This document shows, one piece after another, positions 12,079-24,100 of a stretch of DNA of 64,000 nucleotides. The DNA comes from Liolophura sinensis (Eukaryota > Mollusca > Polyplacophora > Chitonida > Chitonidae): assembly GCF_032854445.1 (NCBI RefSeq), contig NC_088295.1, positions 66,757,249 to 66,821,248 on the forward strand, given 5' to 3'. The translations under genes were made by a program, and so were the position numbers. Every line of letters starts with the position of its first letter. Positions within the stretch are counted from its first letter, which is position 1. Under the pieces are notes generated by a model. The model saw nothing but the letters and a program-made list of their open reading frames with translations, had not been told where the DNA came from and made no database searches.

Positions 12079-12866
12079 GTTTAAGTTGAGACAGGCCTAA
12101 CGGCCTGCAAATATTCGTTAGTCTTGAGTTGATGGTACATCGCCAGCTTGCTCATAAAAGATCGAACGTCTCGTCAGATATATTCCGTGTAGGTATTGGA
12201 GCTAATCCGACATCTGTGACTGTGCGACCATATAACATAAAACAGGCAGGGTGACTGTTCCGTGTTATTACTTATGCTTCCGAGGAACTTGGCCTCACTT
12301 AACTTAGTGAGTCTCCGGTCTTATTTTTTGCACATCACTGAAACAGTGGCCTAAAAGTCACCCTCCGAAGCATCGCCAGCTATGCATCAGAGGGGTTCTG
12401 TAACATACAGTTAAACGGAAGACACCATGTAATTCCATTGAGGCCTCATGTAAAGAATCCTGAATAATGAGAGTAAATGAGATGGTTTTTAAAGCTTTAA
12501 TTTCATATCAGTGTAAAATGGCCAAAATATTTCAATGCGCTTCCGGGATATTGAGTCAATAAATGCAGCTTTATGTCAGCGGGAAAGATGTCTAAACAGA
12601 TACTGAACTAATACGATAATCCGATTTACGTCCCTGGTTCGGAGCATTAGCACGATTAAATACGAACCCTAATGGTTCAAAATAAAGGATACTATTTACC
12701 TACATTAAACAAAAATACTAAAACGACAGTCCGTTATTTCTTAAAAAAACATTATCAAAGACTTTTTAGTTATATTTAATAGTATGCAACCGAATTTGTC
12801 TACACCTGCTATGTTACAGGTATATATTTGTACGATTTAGTGTCTTGCGTCTTATTTACAGGTCAG
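12079..12866. other. No gene recognised
   Basis: AT-rich sequence without a supported feature. Confidence 0.45.
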
Positions 12867-13150
12867 AGAAAGCTAAGTGGCGTGTTATTGTATAAAGAAG
12901 AAAGAAAGCCAAGCAGCAGCCTGTATTGTAGCGATTTGCGACAGCTAAACAGCGTTCTGTTGTGCAGAGATTTCGGACAGCTAAGCAGCGCTCTGTTATG
13001 CAGAGATTTCGGACAGCTAAGCAGCGTTCTGTTGTGCAGAGATTTCGGACAGCTAATCAGCGTTCTGTTGTGCAGAGATTTCGGACAGCTAATCAGCGTT
13101 CTGTTACGCAGAGATTTCGGACAGCTAAGCAGCGTTTTATTGTTTAGAGA
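12867..13150 (+). repeat. 36-bp minisatellite encoding 12-residue repeats
   Basis: The core (about 12950-13145) holds consecutive 36-bp units of the form GATTTCGGACAGCTAAGCAG plus CGTTCTGTTGTGCAGA. Earlier, more diverged units go back to about 12867. Because 36 is divisible by 3, the array is open in at least two plus frames (12828-13160, repeat DFGQLSSVLLCR, and 12962-13147, repeat QRFRTAKQRSVM) and in one minus frame (12863-13195). There is no upstream start context, splice border or non-repeat domain to support a protein. Weaker relatives of the unit (GGAAGGCTAAGCAGC-like) continue to about 13360, which suggests an older, longer array. Confidence 0.85.
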
Positions 13151-13779
13151 TTTGCCATAGATTAGCAGTGGTCTGTGCAGACCCCAGAAGGACAAGCAGT
13201 GCTATATCTATGTGCAGTATGTTGTCTATGACCAGTCTGGGAAGGCCAAGTAGCATATTGTTGTGGCCTATCCCGGGAAGGCTAATCATCGCCCTGCTCT
13301 GCTCATGAACAGATTTTTTTGTACATGACAATCCAGGAAAGGTTAAGCAGCACACTGTGGCATCGGCGAACAGATCAGGAAATTTACAGCCATGATCATT
13401 TGGAGAATAAAATTTCATGATAAAAAACATATATTTATACAAATACCCAGCAGACAAACTACTCTCCCCTACAATTCCAAATCAGTGCCAAACGGAAAAC
13501 AGCTGTTGATAATATATTATTACTGATCACACAAGTCTGTAGATTCTGCTTATTCGCTGAGGAATAGCCAGCTCTTTCATGTGCATTTATACATAGATAT
13601 GTTATTTTGAAATTGTTTTATGTTCAGCAACGCTAGAGTTTCTTTCTACCGGACAGCCGATGTCACAATATATATTGATGAAGTCAGTATTCATTAAATG
13701 CTGTACAGAAAAGTACCAACTGTGATTAAGGTATCGTTGACGCGAGTCAACCAACAGTATCCATATTAAGACGATTACT

Positions 13780-14019
13780 CGGCCTAGGTAATTAGTGCGA
13801 CAGCGTGGCGCAATCACCCGGGAACCTCTCACCAATGCGGTCGCCGTGAGTTCAGTTCCAGTTCATGCTGGCTACATCCGGCCGTACGTGGGACGATTTG
13901 CCAACAATCTGCGGATGGTCGCTCTGCCCGGTTTCCTCCTTACATAACGCTGACCGTAGTCGTATAAGTGAAATATTCATGAGTATCGCGTAAAACACCA
14001 ATCAAATTAATAAACAAAC
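13780..14019 (+). mobile_element. tRNA-derived SINE (family S1)
   Basis: Family S1 order: tRNA-like head, CTCTCACCAATGCGGTCG, GTGAGTTCA (B-box region), CATGCTGGCT, CGTACGTGGGA, CTGCGGATGGTCG, then the tail GTATAAGTGAAATATTCATG and GTAAAACACCAATCAAATTAA. The A-box region is damaged in this copy. Confidence 0.75.
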
Positions 14020-14499
14020 CCTCGAACTGGATCTGCTGATAAAGTCAAAACTTTTAAGAGTAAAATAGTGTACATTATTTTCTTGCTTTTTTTTACAGAA
14101 CTGGTCATAACACACAATGTAATCCACACTGGGAACTGCTAGATCCTTCCGTGGAGACTATAGCTGAATCCAGTCATGTCGAATTTGACAATTACATTTC
14201 CATAACGGAAACATTGTAACATTCGCACAACAGATTTCTTCCACGATAGTTAAGCTAGATTTGAAGAAAATCAATTCGCTATAAAGCAGTCTTTTAACGG
14301 ATGATTTTCTTTTTGTGTGTTTTGACTGTAATATTGTCGGTGTGGTAGTAAAGCAGAAGCATTCGACCATTTTGTGTGTGGGTGATAAGGGGGCGGCTAA
14401 ATTTCATTTAGACTTTTTACATGTCAATCTATTTGAGACTCCCTAAGGCAATTTTGTCACGGCGGTAAATTACAGGCTACTGAAAGTGCCAAGTTCAGT

Positions 14500-14850
14500 C
14501 TTAAACCTTATTCAGTGTCGTCTTTGTCGAATATCTTCAAGAAAGAAAATGCTGAGTGCGGAGTGATGTAGAACCAACGATATGACCATTCCTAAAAGGC
14601 TAGTTATCCTGTCACAATAAAACACGAAAGTCAGCCAGTATCCAATGAATGCCAAATCCGATGACGATGTATTTGTTCTCCCAGTAATGAAGTATGTGGT
14701 CAATGGCGCCGTGTGACAGTTTTATGACCCACCGCTAATTTAGATCGAGTCCAGGACACGACACATATCCTCTGAAGGATTGACACTGTCAAGTACAACG
14801 ATGTCAAGAATGTTTACCCCGTACTTCACTGAGAGCATTCTATTTCGAGG
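14500..14850 (+). repeat. Dispersed repeat R4, copy 1
   Basis: Its distal part (GAGTCCAGGACACGACAC to GATGTCAAGAATGTTTACCC) matches 43295-43385. A middle part (TTTGTTCTCCCAGTAATGA to GTGACAGTTTTATGACCCA) is similar to 17480-17710. Unclassified and non-coding. Confidence 0.45.
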
Positions 14851-15440
14851 TATTATTCGGAGATGCCAGCTGCAGATTTCCGGAAACCTGTTTTACGAAG
14901 ACCTTGAATCAGAACTTAATTCTCAGTAAACCATTGTGAACTGTCCCCCAAAAGACTCACGACCCAATTTTTGGTATCTATGCTCGCCCTCTTCCGAGTT
15001 ATTTGTGAAATTTTTAACATGCATGACAAAGACCCAAATATATTTTACTAACAGATAACAAATGGTCTTGGCACCAAAGAAGAATGAAAGTTTTAACATC
15101 TCAAACGAAGAATACTTTTAGTGAGGTTTACAACCAGCCGCGTAAAAGAAAATAGTGGACACTATTTCATTCCACAGCGTGAATAAAGCCTACATAAAAA
15201 TGAAAAAGAGCTCGGTACATCATGTTTTGCATGTACAACTCCATTGTACCAATGTGGTACTGGATCTTTCTGGACTAGTCTTGTCTACTAAATTGCGATT
15301 AAAATCACTACATTTCTGTCCTAACTTCGTAGAAGTCATGGCGCGAAAGGATTTGTGCGTTGATACTATGTAAGCATTTACAGGAGTAGCTGGAATAAAA
15401 GACTAACTGAGGTGAATCGACACGAGACGGGATTTCACTG

Positions 15441-15505
15441 TTCACGTGTAACCGTTTGCAATCACCCTGTTGGCTTGCTCTGGTTTTACTCCCAGTATTG
15501 TAGTG
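15441..15505 (+). repeat. Dispersed repeat R1, copy 3
   Basis: TTCACGTGTAACCGTTTGCA, then GCTCTGGTTTTACTCCCAG and TATTGTAG. Confidence 0.55.
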
Positions 15506-16024
15506 TTTTGTAGTTTAGATTAGACAGTGCACACCTCTTGGGATCTGGGCAAAGTTAGCCTGATGACAAGCTACATTGTATGCCAACAAGTCTAAATGTA
15601 GATTCTTGTCCCAGATGCCTTTACTTTAGAAGAGAAAGTACAGACGGAATAACGATGTCTAGGTGCACGTACTAATGGGGCATCCGGGCCTTTTGTTTGG
15701 ACATATTCCATTACAAGACACTCCTATTACAGATCACAGAGATCATGTTACCGTCCTTAGAGACTTATATACGTCTCGGCGGTGTCTTACAAACGTTTTA
15801 TAATGATCCTAGGGACAAACCAGTCTCTGTGTATGTGTGTTTTGCGCTATATGCGATTACAGTCCCTGAAATAAGTACGACTAGAAAAATTGAATAAGTG
15901 CCCTCAGCATCCGTGATATTTTATTAATAACATTGGCGTGCAAAGAAGACAAATTTGTAACCTATCAAAATAACGTATGGTATATACATACGCTCTGGAT
16001 TTTACGCCATACTTATAAACAAGT

Positions 16025-16240
16025 GTTCGGTTGTATGACGACGAGGAGCCAGTGGGTGTGTGTACATATAAAGGGCGAGTTCAAGTCGCTGCTATGTGTC
16101 AAGTATCCCATGACACATTACACTGACAACAGGGCCGACCTCCCATGGCTGAGCGCCAAGCCAGGCAGTAATAACTGCCATTCATAAGGTCTTTGGTATG
16201 ACCCAACCGGGGTTTGATCCCGGGTCCCCCGATTTCGAGA
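16025..16240 (-). mobile_element. SINE family S2, partial
   Basis: Begins with TTGTATGACGACGAGGAGCC (family tail side) and ends with GGGGTTTGATCCCGGGTCC, whose reverse complement is a good B box (GGGATCAAACCC). The TTTAACGTCG tail end is missing. Confidence 0.6.
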
Positions 16241-16544
16241 TGAGTTCTAACGTCAGCTAAAGTTTATAGTCTGTTGACAGTTTGTGGTAGTGTGTTGTAG
16301 TCAACCCCCATTAATAATGCGGAATGCATTCTGACCTTAATCATCTGGTACAGATGCGCGCTTGGATGGGTCATTTCCTGTCCATTGTAAAGTGCCCGCC
16401 ACGCATACAGATACGCCTTTAAGGCTTACTATTTCCCAACCCTGGACGGTTAGGCCTATTTATTCTCGAACCCTAAATGCTAAATGTTCGACTTGCATTT
16501 GGACTTGTGGCAGGGACAAACTGAGTAGGTATGTATCTATGCTT

Positions 16545-16615
16545 TGGGTTTAACGTCGTACTTAACAATTTCTCAGTCGTATGACGATGAAAATTAATTA
16601 GGTGTGTGTACAAGT
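16545..16615 (-). mobile_element. SINE family S2, tail fragment
   Basis: TTTGGGTTTAACGTCGTACT, then TCAGTCGTATGACGATGA. Only the 3' domain remains, and it abuts the S1 SINE that follows. Confidence 0.55.
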
Positions 16616-16625
16616 GATGCGGCCA

Positions 16626-16847
16626 CCTCTTGTGAAGGCCGAGGTGGTTAGCGTGCCAGCACGGCGGGATGACCCACAAGCCTCTCACCAGTGAGGTCGC
16701 TATGAGTTCAAATTCAGCTGATGCAGCCTTCCTCTCCAGCCGTATGTGGGAGGGTCTCTCAGTAACTTGCGGATGGTCGTGGGTTCCCCCAGGCTTTGCC
16801 CAGTTTCCTCGCACCATAACGCTGGCCGGCGTCAGGTAAGTATGGTG
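16626..16847 (+). mobile_element. tRNA-derived SINE (family S1), 3' truncated
   Basis: The A-box-like stretch GGCCGAGGTGGTTAGCG is preserved, followed by CTCTCACCAGTGAGGTCG, GAGTTCAAATTC (B box), GCGGATGGTCGTGGGTTCCC and CACCATAACGCTGGCC. The tail GTAAAACACC is absent. Confidence 0.75.
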
Positions 16848-17479
16848 GTCATGATGGATAAATGCAAATCTCTAGAGTGGACGAAAGACCAAAAAAGTCC
16901 CGAAATCAAATTCTCTGTTCTCAAATGGTGTTCAGGCTACGTATTTGGGACATAGCAATTGAAAATAAACTTCCCCATTTAAACCTCTCCGCCATGAAGC
17001 AATCTATGTCCAAGTAGAATATGTAGTTATTCCAGAGCACATTATCATTCACGTCAGCACTAATACTTATTATACATACTAAACGAAACTTTCGCCTAGG
17101 CTATAATAACCAGTATGAAGCTCATCTGCTAATTTATTTTTGGCAGATAGTCTCTTGTGCCTTGTACCCCGTGGGTGTACATACACAGGCCTGCAAAGTT
17201 ATTTTGTGCTCAATAAACACCCAGACACTGTCACTGAACGACGGGAATCAAGGATAATCGCTTTTCCTGACACCGTAATCCTGATTACTAGTAATATGAT
17301 TAAGTGCTTTCAAATATTCGTGTTATAATCGGCTTATCTCACAAGGGTTCACAAACCGACCCCATAAAGATATATAGTTCTACATAGCGGATCAGGTGCC
17401 GTTTTATTAGCATGCATTGGTCCAAGGATGTTTTCAAGCTAATAATCATAGCCTTCGGTGGCAAATATTCCCGATGTCT

Positions 17480-17710
17480 AAATAAAATGACACCCGAGCG
17501 ACACCATAAGTGTCAAATCCTATGACAATACATCTATCTTTCTGTTGTGACATATGTGTTTATCAACTGAGGTGAAGTTAATTCCGAATCCTATGGAGGA
17601 AGATTTTGTTCTTTCGATAATGAGCTTTGTGGTTTATGGGGCAAAGTGACAGCTTTATAACTCATTCGTGATTTATACTCGTCCGTTATAGCCCACACAT
17701 AATGTCTGAT
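17480..17710 (+). repeat. Dispersed repeat R4, copy 2 (diverged)
   Basis: Weak but ordered similarity to 14500-14760, around TTTGTTCTTTCGATAATGA and GTGACAGCTTTATAACTCA. Confidence 0.35.
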
Positions 17711-18050
17711 ATATTGGAAAAGTATGCTACAACTACCTCAACGATCTGCTCTTGGTAGCATTTTCCAACTGAGAGTACTCAAACTGAATCGATAACAATT
17801 CTATGAAAGTATGGCGCAACGCTTTAGTTGTAAGTTAAGTACATGTATTAGCGACCAGCAATCCAAACGGCCAATAAGTTATCCAGATCACACATCACTC
17901 ACCGAAGCTACACAGATCAAGGTAACTTTATGTCCACCGCTGATGACAAGTTAATCTACTTTGAGAGTGAACACTTAAACATACCTCCTTAATCCCCAGC
18001 TCCCATCCTGAACACCAATCACTCATGTTGTCACATTTTAAAAGTTACAT

Positions 18051-18150
18051 ATCTATTTATTTATTTTATTGGAGCTTTACGCTTTACATAGGAATATTTT
18101 ACTTATGCAACGGCGGCCATCACTGTGGTGGGAGGGAACCGACATAATGC
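18051..18150 (-). mobile_element. SINE family S1, 3' end only
   Basis: On the plus strand TATTTATTTATTTTATTGG, then GCTTTACGC, GGAATATTTTACTTATGC and ACGGCGGCCATCAC is the reverse complement of the S1 tail. Confidence 0.6.
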
Positions 18151-19156
18151 TCAGTTCTGTGTTGCTGACCCGAACTTTATTAAATGTTCTTGATGTTCTA
18201 TATATATATACGGTCTACCCTGTTGTTTCTTTTCACTTTCCTGATAATGGTACAGTTCAAGAGTGCGCAGCAACACATTGCTTAATAAACCTGTAATCCA
18301 TAAATGTTTATGTCTAACTCCAGGACGTTTTAGCAAGGACGTAGCATCGTATCCCGGTGTCTGTTTCGCCAACATTATCGAGCTCTTCCAAATGGCTAGA
18401 TCTCTAACTAAGAGCGCGAGTAAACTTCTAAAATAGCTAATGACACTTTGACTTTTTCAAGATGCATTATAAGACTATAAGTAACTTATTAACTGCATGA
18501 ATTCGACTCAGTGCCAACCAACTAACATCGTTCACGCTCAAAACGAATCATTTGATAATGGTGGGAAATGCTGTCTTGTCGTTGGCAGATTTAACACTAT
18601 CTGACTGCAGGGTTAATTAAACTTTTGCGTTTAACACTGGGGCCATGACTCATAATAAAGTTATGCCTATGCCAACAATAACGACGTTGGTAAGGAATCC
18701 TTCAAAACTAATTGTACAAGGTGTGGCAGCGGAAGACGATAAGACGTGGGACGATTAGTCTGACATGTAATTTGTCAGGTCACGTGAGAGGAAATACTGG
18801 AATTGAGTGTTATAGAACATTTGGATTGCAGACGAAATTTGCTCAGAATTTTGGCAAGGGTTTCTTTACATGCATTCCATGGAGTCTCACTCGTAACTTA
18901 TATCAATAAAACATAGATTGAACACAATACTAGAAAGAATTGTACTAATGTGTTTCGATAAATCATCAAAGAACCTGGGATGTAAAGACACTTAGCAAAC
19001 GGATAAAATGTTTGTATAATTATTCATGTATAAACTCTAAACTCAAAATATTGAAATTTGCATATTTGTTTCATATTCACTTCACTCAAGTGTATCTAAA
19101 CAAATTAACGGAATTTTTTTAAAATTCAATCAGTTATTTCCGTTTTTTTCATACAG
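18151..19156. other. No gene recognised
   Basis: Only frames of up to 75 codons, without motifs. Confidence 0.4.
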
Positions 19157-19441
19157 TTGTTCATGAAACGAGAGGTGACATTACAACTGCACTGTGCAGG
19201 AATAATTGTTCATACATTTTCCCAGAAGACAAAACGACAAGTATCAAAAAGTAAAATTCTCCGGTTAAGATCTATGAAAGTGAACCTTCGCAAGCCGCGT
19301 GCTACTCTTGTACGTGTAAACACAGTTGTCGTTAAATACACAATGCTTTTTGTCAACATGTCAAGCCTTAGAACCTCAAAACACAAGAAGCCCGTCAAGA
19401 TTGAGGATCGCCCTGGTATGGTGATAATGCTGCCGATGTGA
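19157..19441 (+). CDS. Candidate terminal exon, basic peptide of unknown function
   Basis: A strong acceptor (a run of T, then CATACAG|) opens a 285-bp frame of 94 residues and a TGA stop, entered in phase 0. The peptide is rich in Lys and Arg (for example QKTKRQVSKSKILRLRS and SKHKKPVKIEDRPG) and has no recognised domain. No upstream exon was found that I could join with confidence. The opposite strand is also open over most of it, so chance remains possible. Confidence 0.22.
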   Translation: MFMKREVTLQLHCAGIIVHTFSQKTKRQVSKSKILRLRSMKVNLRKPRATLVRVNTVVVKYTMLFVNMSSLRTSKHKKPVKIEDRPGMVIMLPM

Positions 19442-20840
19442 CATTAAGTCTCAATCACTCATTCATTCATTAACACTTTTTTTCTCGAGGGCAGGACTGA
19501 AATATGATCAAAATGAGATTAAGCCTTGCTGCTCTGCACTATAATAGAACGTTCTCGCACGAACTAAAACTCCGGCGGGCCTCTGATTGACTCGGACATA
19601 CATCCTGGTGATCAATGTGTCTAATCAGGCTTCGCTTTCACGACAAAGTGAGCAGTCTGTGATCACCTCTCAAGCCTATTATTTTTCATCCGGAACCCGC
19701 TAGTAGCAAAAGTGCCTTGCACTGTAGCAGCCGGAAGGAACAGTCACGTTATTCAAACAACAACTAGTTTTGTTTTCTTCTTTGGATATTTAAGCCTTCA
19801 ATACAATTTCTATTCTAAAACGGAATACATTGGATTTTCACTATACATGCATGTAAATATTCAGAAGATATTGTGATTTAATTCTTAATCGGACACAAGA
19901 TTGTTCTGTTCCCTTAATGTTTCTTTTTTTTCTTTAAACGTCATTTTCTATATCGTTCACATCGTGTCTCTTTGTGTGGTGGACAGGTCCCAATTTCTAC
20001 ATTGCTGCCCATCCCAAGACATCAAACATTACGCCTTACCCAGTCACCATCTACTGACACCGAGCCGTGCAAGCCAATACTTGCCCTACCCGTTTATACT
20101 AACCGTTAGGCGACGAAGATTGTACCTTCTTAAACAATACAAATTCTAATTCGCTTAGATGATTTTGTCGATAAACCTAATTATTCATTCGTCGGAAGTC
20201 CACTGGTTAGGTTACGGCTTTAAGTTAAAAGCGATGTCATACGTATAACATATGATTGAGAATGGGGTGATAAACCAACGAAATAACTAAAGACATAAAT
20301 AAATGACTCTCTCATCACACGAAGGGTATAATGCATCCAGAAGATTCCATTAGAACTTGTCAGTCAAAAGCTATATACTTGCACTGATTAGATAAGCGTT
20401 ATAGCGGCACAAGGGAAGCTAACATTATTTGAGGGTGTGACACCACTTTGCCAGTGGTTTGTCTGGCGAGCCTGTTATTTAGAAAGGGACTCGTTGTGAA
20501 AAAGATAGTAACGGAGCAATTTATCCCACTCAGATAACGAGGTGCACTTGAACAGCAGCAGATTGCCAGAAAGCGGCTAAAATAGGGTACCATTAGCAAA
20601 CCAGTGTCTAATTGTCCTTAAGAACATTTGACCTTGGTCCAGTTCCACAAAGATCCAATAGGATAAGTTCATGGCAACTACAATGTCAAAACGTGTGTTT
20701 TAACATGTGATGGTATGGTAGCCACAACTAACTTACTGTAGTTTTCTAGAACTAGGCCCAGGGTTACTACAGTTTCCGATCAACATAATTCAAGAATCAA
20801 GTCATATAACTACTGTATTAGTGTAGAGGCAGCGCTCATC
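19442..20840. other. No gene recognised
   Basis: AT-rich sequence. The only point of note is its position downstream (on the minus strand) of the poly(A) signal of the gene that follows. Confidence 0.4.
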
Positions 20841-20846
20841 TTTATT
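20841..20846 (-). terminator. Possible poly(A) signal
   Basis: AATAAA on the minus strand, about 185 bases beyond the predicted stop codon at 21030-21032. This is a reasonable 3'-UTR distance. The motif is common by chance in AT-rich DNA. Confidence 0.35.
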
Positions 20847-21029
20847 AATTTTTATCTTTGATATGTGTATTTTTCATCGATAGAATAAGAAGTGATAAGA
20901 TAAGTGAACATCTAAAACAGATATTTTATGTATCATCCCCTCTTTACAAGCACCATTCATTGTTTGTTGTTGTTTTTTGCGTTGTGAAGTAACAGCATCA
21001 TGGACTTAGTCATGTTTGGAAGTCACTTC

Positions 21030-21103
21030 TCACATATGAATGTCCAACGCTGACAGGAACAGGTCTGATGTGGCCAGAGACTTGGAGTTGGAAGAATCAG
21101 GAT
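21030..21103 (-). CDS. Exon 4 of the unknown gene (C-terminus and stop)
   Basis: A strong acceptor (TTTATTTTTTCAG|) entered in phase 1. Encodes a short tail (DPDSSNSKSLATSDLFLSAL and four more residues), then TGA. Confidence 0.5.
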
Positions 21104-24100
21104 CTGAAAAAATAAATAAGGAAGATATTAAACCTGTTACATCTTTAACACCCGCCCATACGTCCACATTTTAACATTTTCTTCTCTTCAGCTAATGGTC
21201 AATACCACTTTCAGTTTTATATCAGCTTCAAACAATAAAGTCGCAGAACATTGTATAACAATTTACGATCAAAATAACACAGTTTCATATTCTGACAAAT
21301 GGCTTAATAATCATAAACAGGTGTCCCTTATTCTGTTCAGTAATAACACCAACTCAACATTGCATGCGTTGAAGTACGCCGTTACCGACTTAAACAGGGA
21401 AGAGTCGTTATACTTACACAGTTCTGCTTTAACTCGGGACTTATGAACACCCAATCTTTTTCTACGTCCTGCAATTATCAGCAAATTTTTATTACATTTA
21501 AACCAAATTAATTTCATACTCATTTTTCGACGAATAGTGACAAAAAGGTATTAAATGAAAGAAAAATCTTGGCCAAACGTACAACAGTGGGAGCCGCTCG
21601 TTGCCTGAGGCATTTCATCGATGGTTCGAATCCAGTCCTTTTTTGGCTGCAGATTTTTATTAAGACATGTGTTAGTTAACTGCCCAGGGGTGGTGGTTAA
21701 GTTCAGGCATCGATTACTTTCACCCGTGAAACTGGCCCCCATTTTATACATGAAAAATCCCGGTCTACGATGTCAACTATCAGTCGCCGGAGGTTTGATT
21801 CGTCCCATCATCCGTAAACTGTGTGGATACATACGAAAAAAAAAAACAAACAAATAAATAACGGCTGCCCTGGTGTCGGAGATTGTTGCTGCATTGCGCT
21901 GAACAAAGTGAAAAAGTAACAAATGTTAGTGACAATGCTGATAAACGGCGAAGCGTCGCACTCAGGAGCTTACCTTTGATATAAGCCATTATCATGTAGG
22001 GAAAGACTGGCATTCCTAAACCCAGTTGGAAGAAAAGGTGATTCGCGTGCAGACAGGTCTCCATCAAGGTCACATCCGGGCTCTCACTCAGTGGCTGCTG
22101 CCCTGACAGCCCTCCGGTGATGTTATCTCCAGTGATTTGTGGTGACGTACAGCAGAAACTCTGTTTGTTAAAAACAAATGTAGAAAAAAATACGGTAAAT
22201 AAACATTAAAGTTATACATATAGCTGATTAACTGGAACTAACGTAGTGTCAGTTCAAAATAATTCGTTTCTGCCACACGGTGAAAATATCATGTCTTATT
22301 TTGTGTTGCATTCATTATACAGCTAAGGAATGTGAAAAGTTTGTAACCCCATCATCGCTAAATGACCTGGTACGGTAAGGCGGAGAATCGGCCCCACAGC
22401 TCTAGGTACGATAAGAAAGTGCAAATTTCAAAATCCCAGCATACTTGTTTAAATTTCACAATCAGGTCAAACTTCGTCACAAAAGTTATACGGCCATAAA
22501 AGGGATGGTTGCTTAGTAATAACCCTCAAAAAATGCACTCTCGATCAAAAACGCCAATTTGTCATTCAAACAAGGCACTGTGTTTTTAATTTACGGTATG
22601 AAGATCAATGTTAACCAGAAAATATCTTGTTTGAAAACTTCATGTGTGAATTTCGACGAGGTGTCAAAGTTTCGTTTTGGTTAACGTTTGTCTTTAAATG
22701 TACGGTAAAATATAAACTTTGTGATGTGATCAGTTTTGTCATATTTTGGCAAGTTTAAAATCCGTATTTCTGCCATAGTTTCTCAGGCATCATTCATAGT
22801 ACAGTGAACTAACGAACTCACTGTAGAAAACAGGCTGCACCACAAGGAAGAGTTCCAAGCGTCATGGGTTCTTTTTTATTTTGGAAACATACTTTTGTGT
22901 GAGTATAGATATAGGCCGTCTTTCATTAAATAAGTGTTATCATAAATTAGAATGGATAATTGTTAAGCTATGGTGTTACGTAACTTGTGGCAACTATGCA
23001 GAAGCCATGCGTGAATTCTGCACGTTGAGAGCACATATGGCCATATAGGTATCATTTGCAGCTTTGTAAGTCAAATGCTTGCCATATAACAGGAAAAGAA
23101 GAGTAAAACAGAACTGAAAAAAGAAGTAGCCTTACGAGTGTATCAGCAGCTGTCACTGACAGCTGTAGTCAGTTTCGCTTATTGAGGTGCACAGTTTCTT
23201 TCACTGGGGCCGATTACCCGTTTTACCACACCAGGCCGTTTGTATACCCAGTACATATTTTTTCGAATTCTTGACACTTCAATTTCTTGAGTCGTCAGTA
23301 TTACACCTGAAAGTATGACGACGATCGGACAAACGTTTATGGAGAATATCGACGGAGAGACATACTTTCGAGATTCCTACCTTTATTACTCCATTTAATT
23401 GAGTGCATATCAGAGTTGCAAATATAGACCAAATAACGGCAGATTTTTCTTCTGACTTACTCACATTTATCAGTCTTGTATTAAGCCTCCCATAGCAGGA
23501 CATGGGGTCTTTATTTGGTGTCGTCCTTGGTGCGATGTCCTGTGGGTTCCCGTGCAGTTCCTCACCACATGCACATGTACGCGAACGTTTCCATGTTTCT
23601 GCGTGCTTATCAGCATTTTGTTCTTGTGTGAACAACATACTGCTTCTCAAAACAGGGACAAGACACAAAGCACAGACTATGTTACAACGTTACACCTTAG
23701 GTGAATTAAATGTCATTGCCTCATCACTGGATTTAAAAAAAATGCATTAATTCTTCTACAGTGTACATCTCCGTATAACAACGTTTACAGGCGTCCATTC
23801 CTTTGTTTATAGATATATAACACATCACTATCTTCTTGAAGACAAATACACAAGTACCCCAGGCTGCAGCGTATTTTATTGTTAAGCAGTAATAACAAAA
23901 CAGGACTTGTTGTGAAATAAATTTGATGGGAAAAAAAACTTGGAAATACAGCAACTTCTTATCTGTGATTTTATCTTTGTGTCTCTTTTTCTCACCCTAC
24001 ACAAACATTTACTTTTCATGCTAACTGAATTATAAGTAACTCACCTGTCACTCTCCATGAATTTCCCAGCTATTATCGGCGTTGTGGATTCCTGCAGGGG

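Noticed and set aside
22158-23465. Insulin-like peptide identity for the unknown gene
   Set aside because: Six Cys and a basic site invite the idea, but the order (CxC, C, CC, C) and spacing do not match insulin B and A chains.
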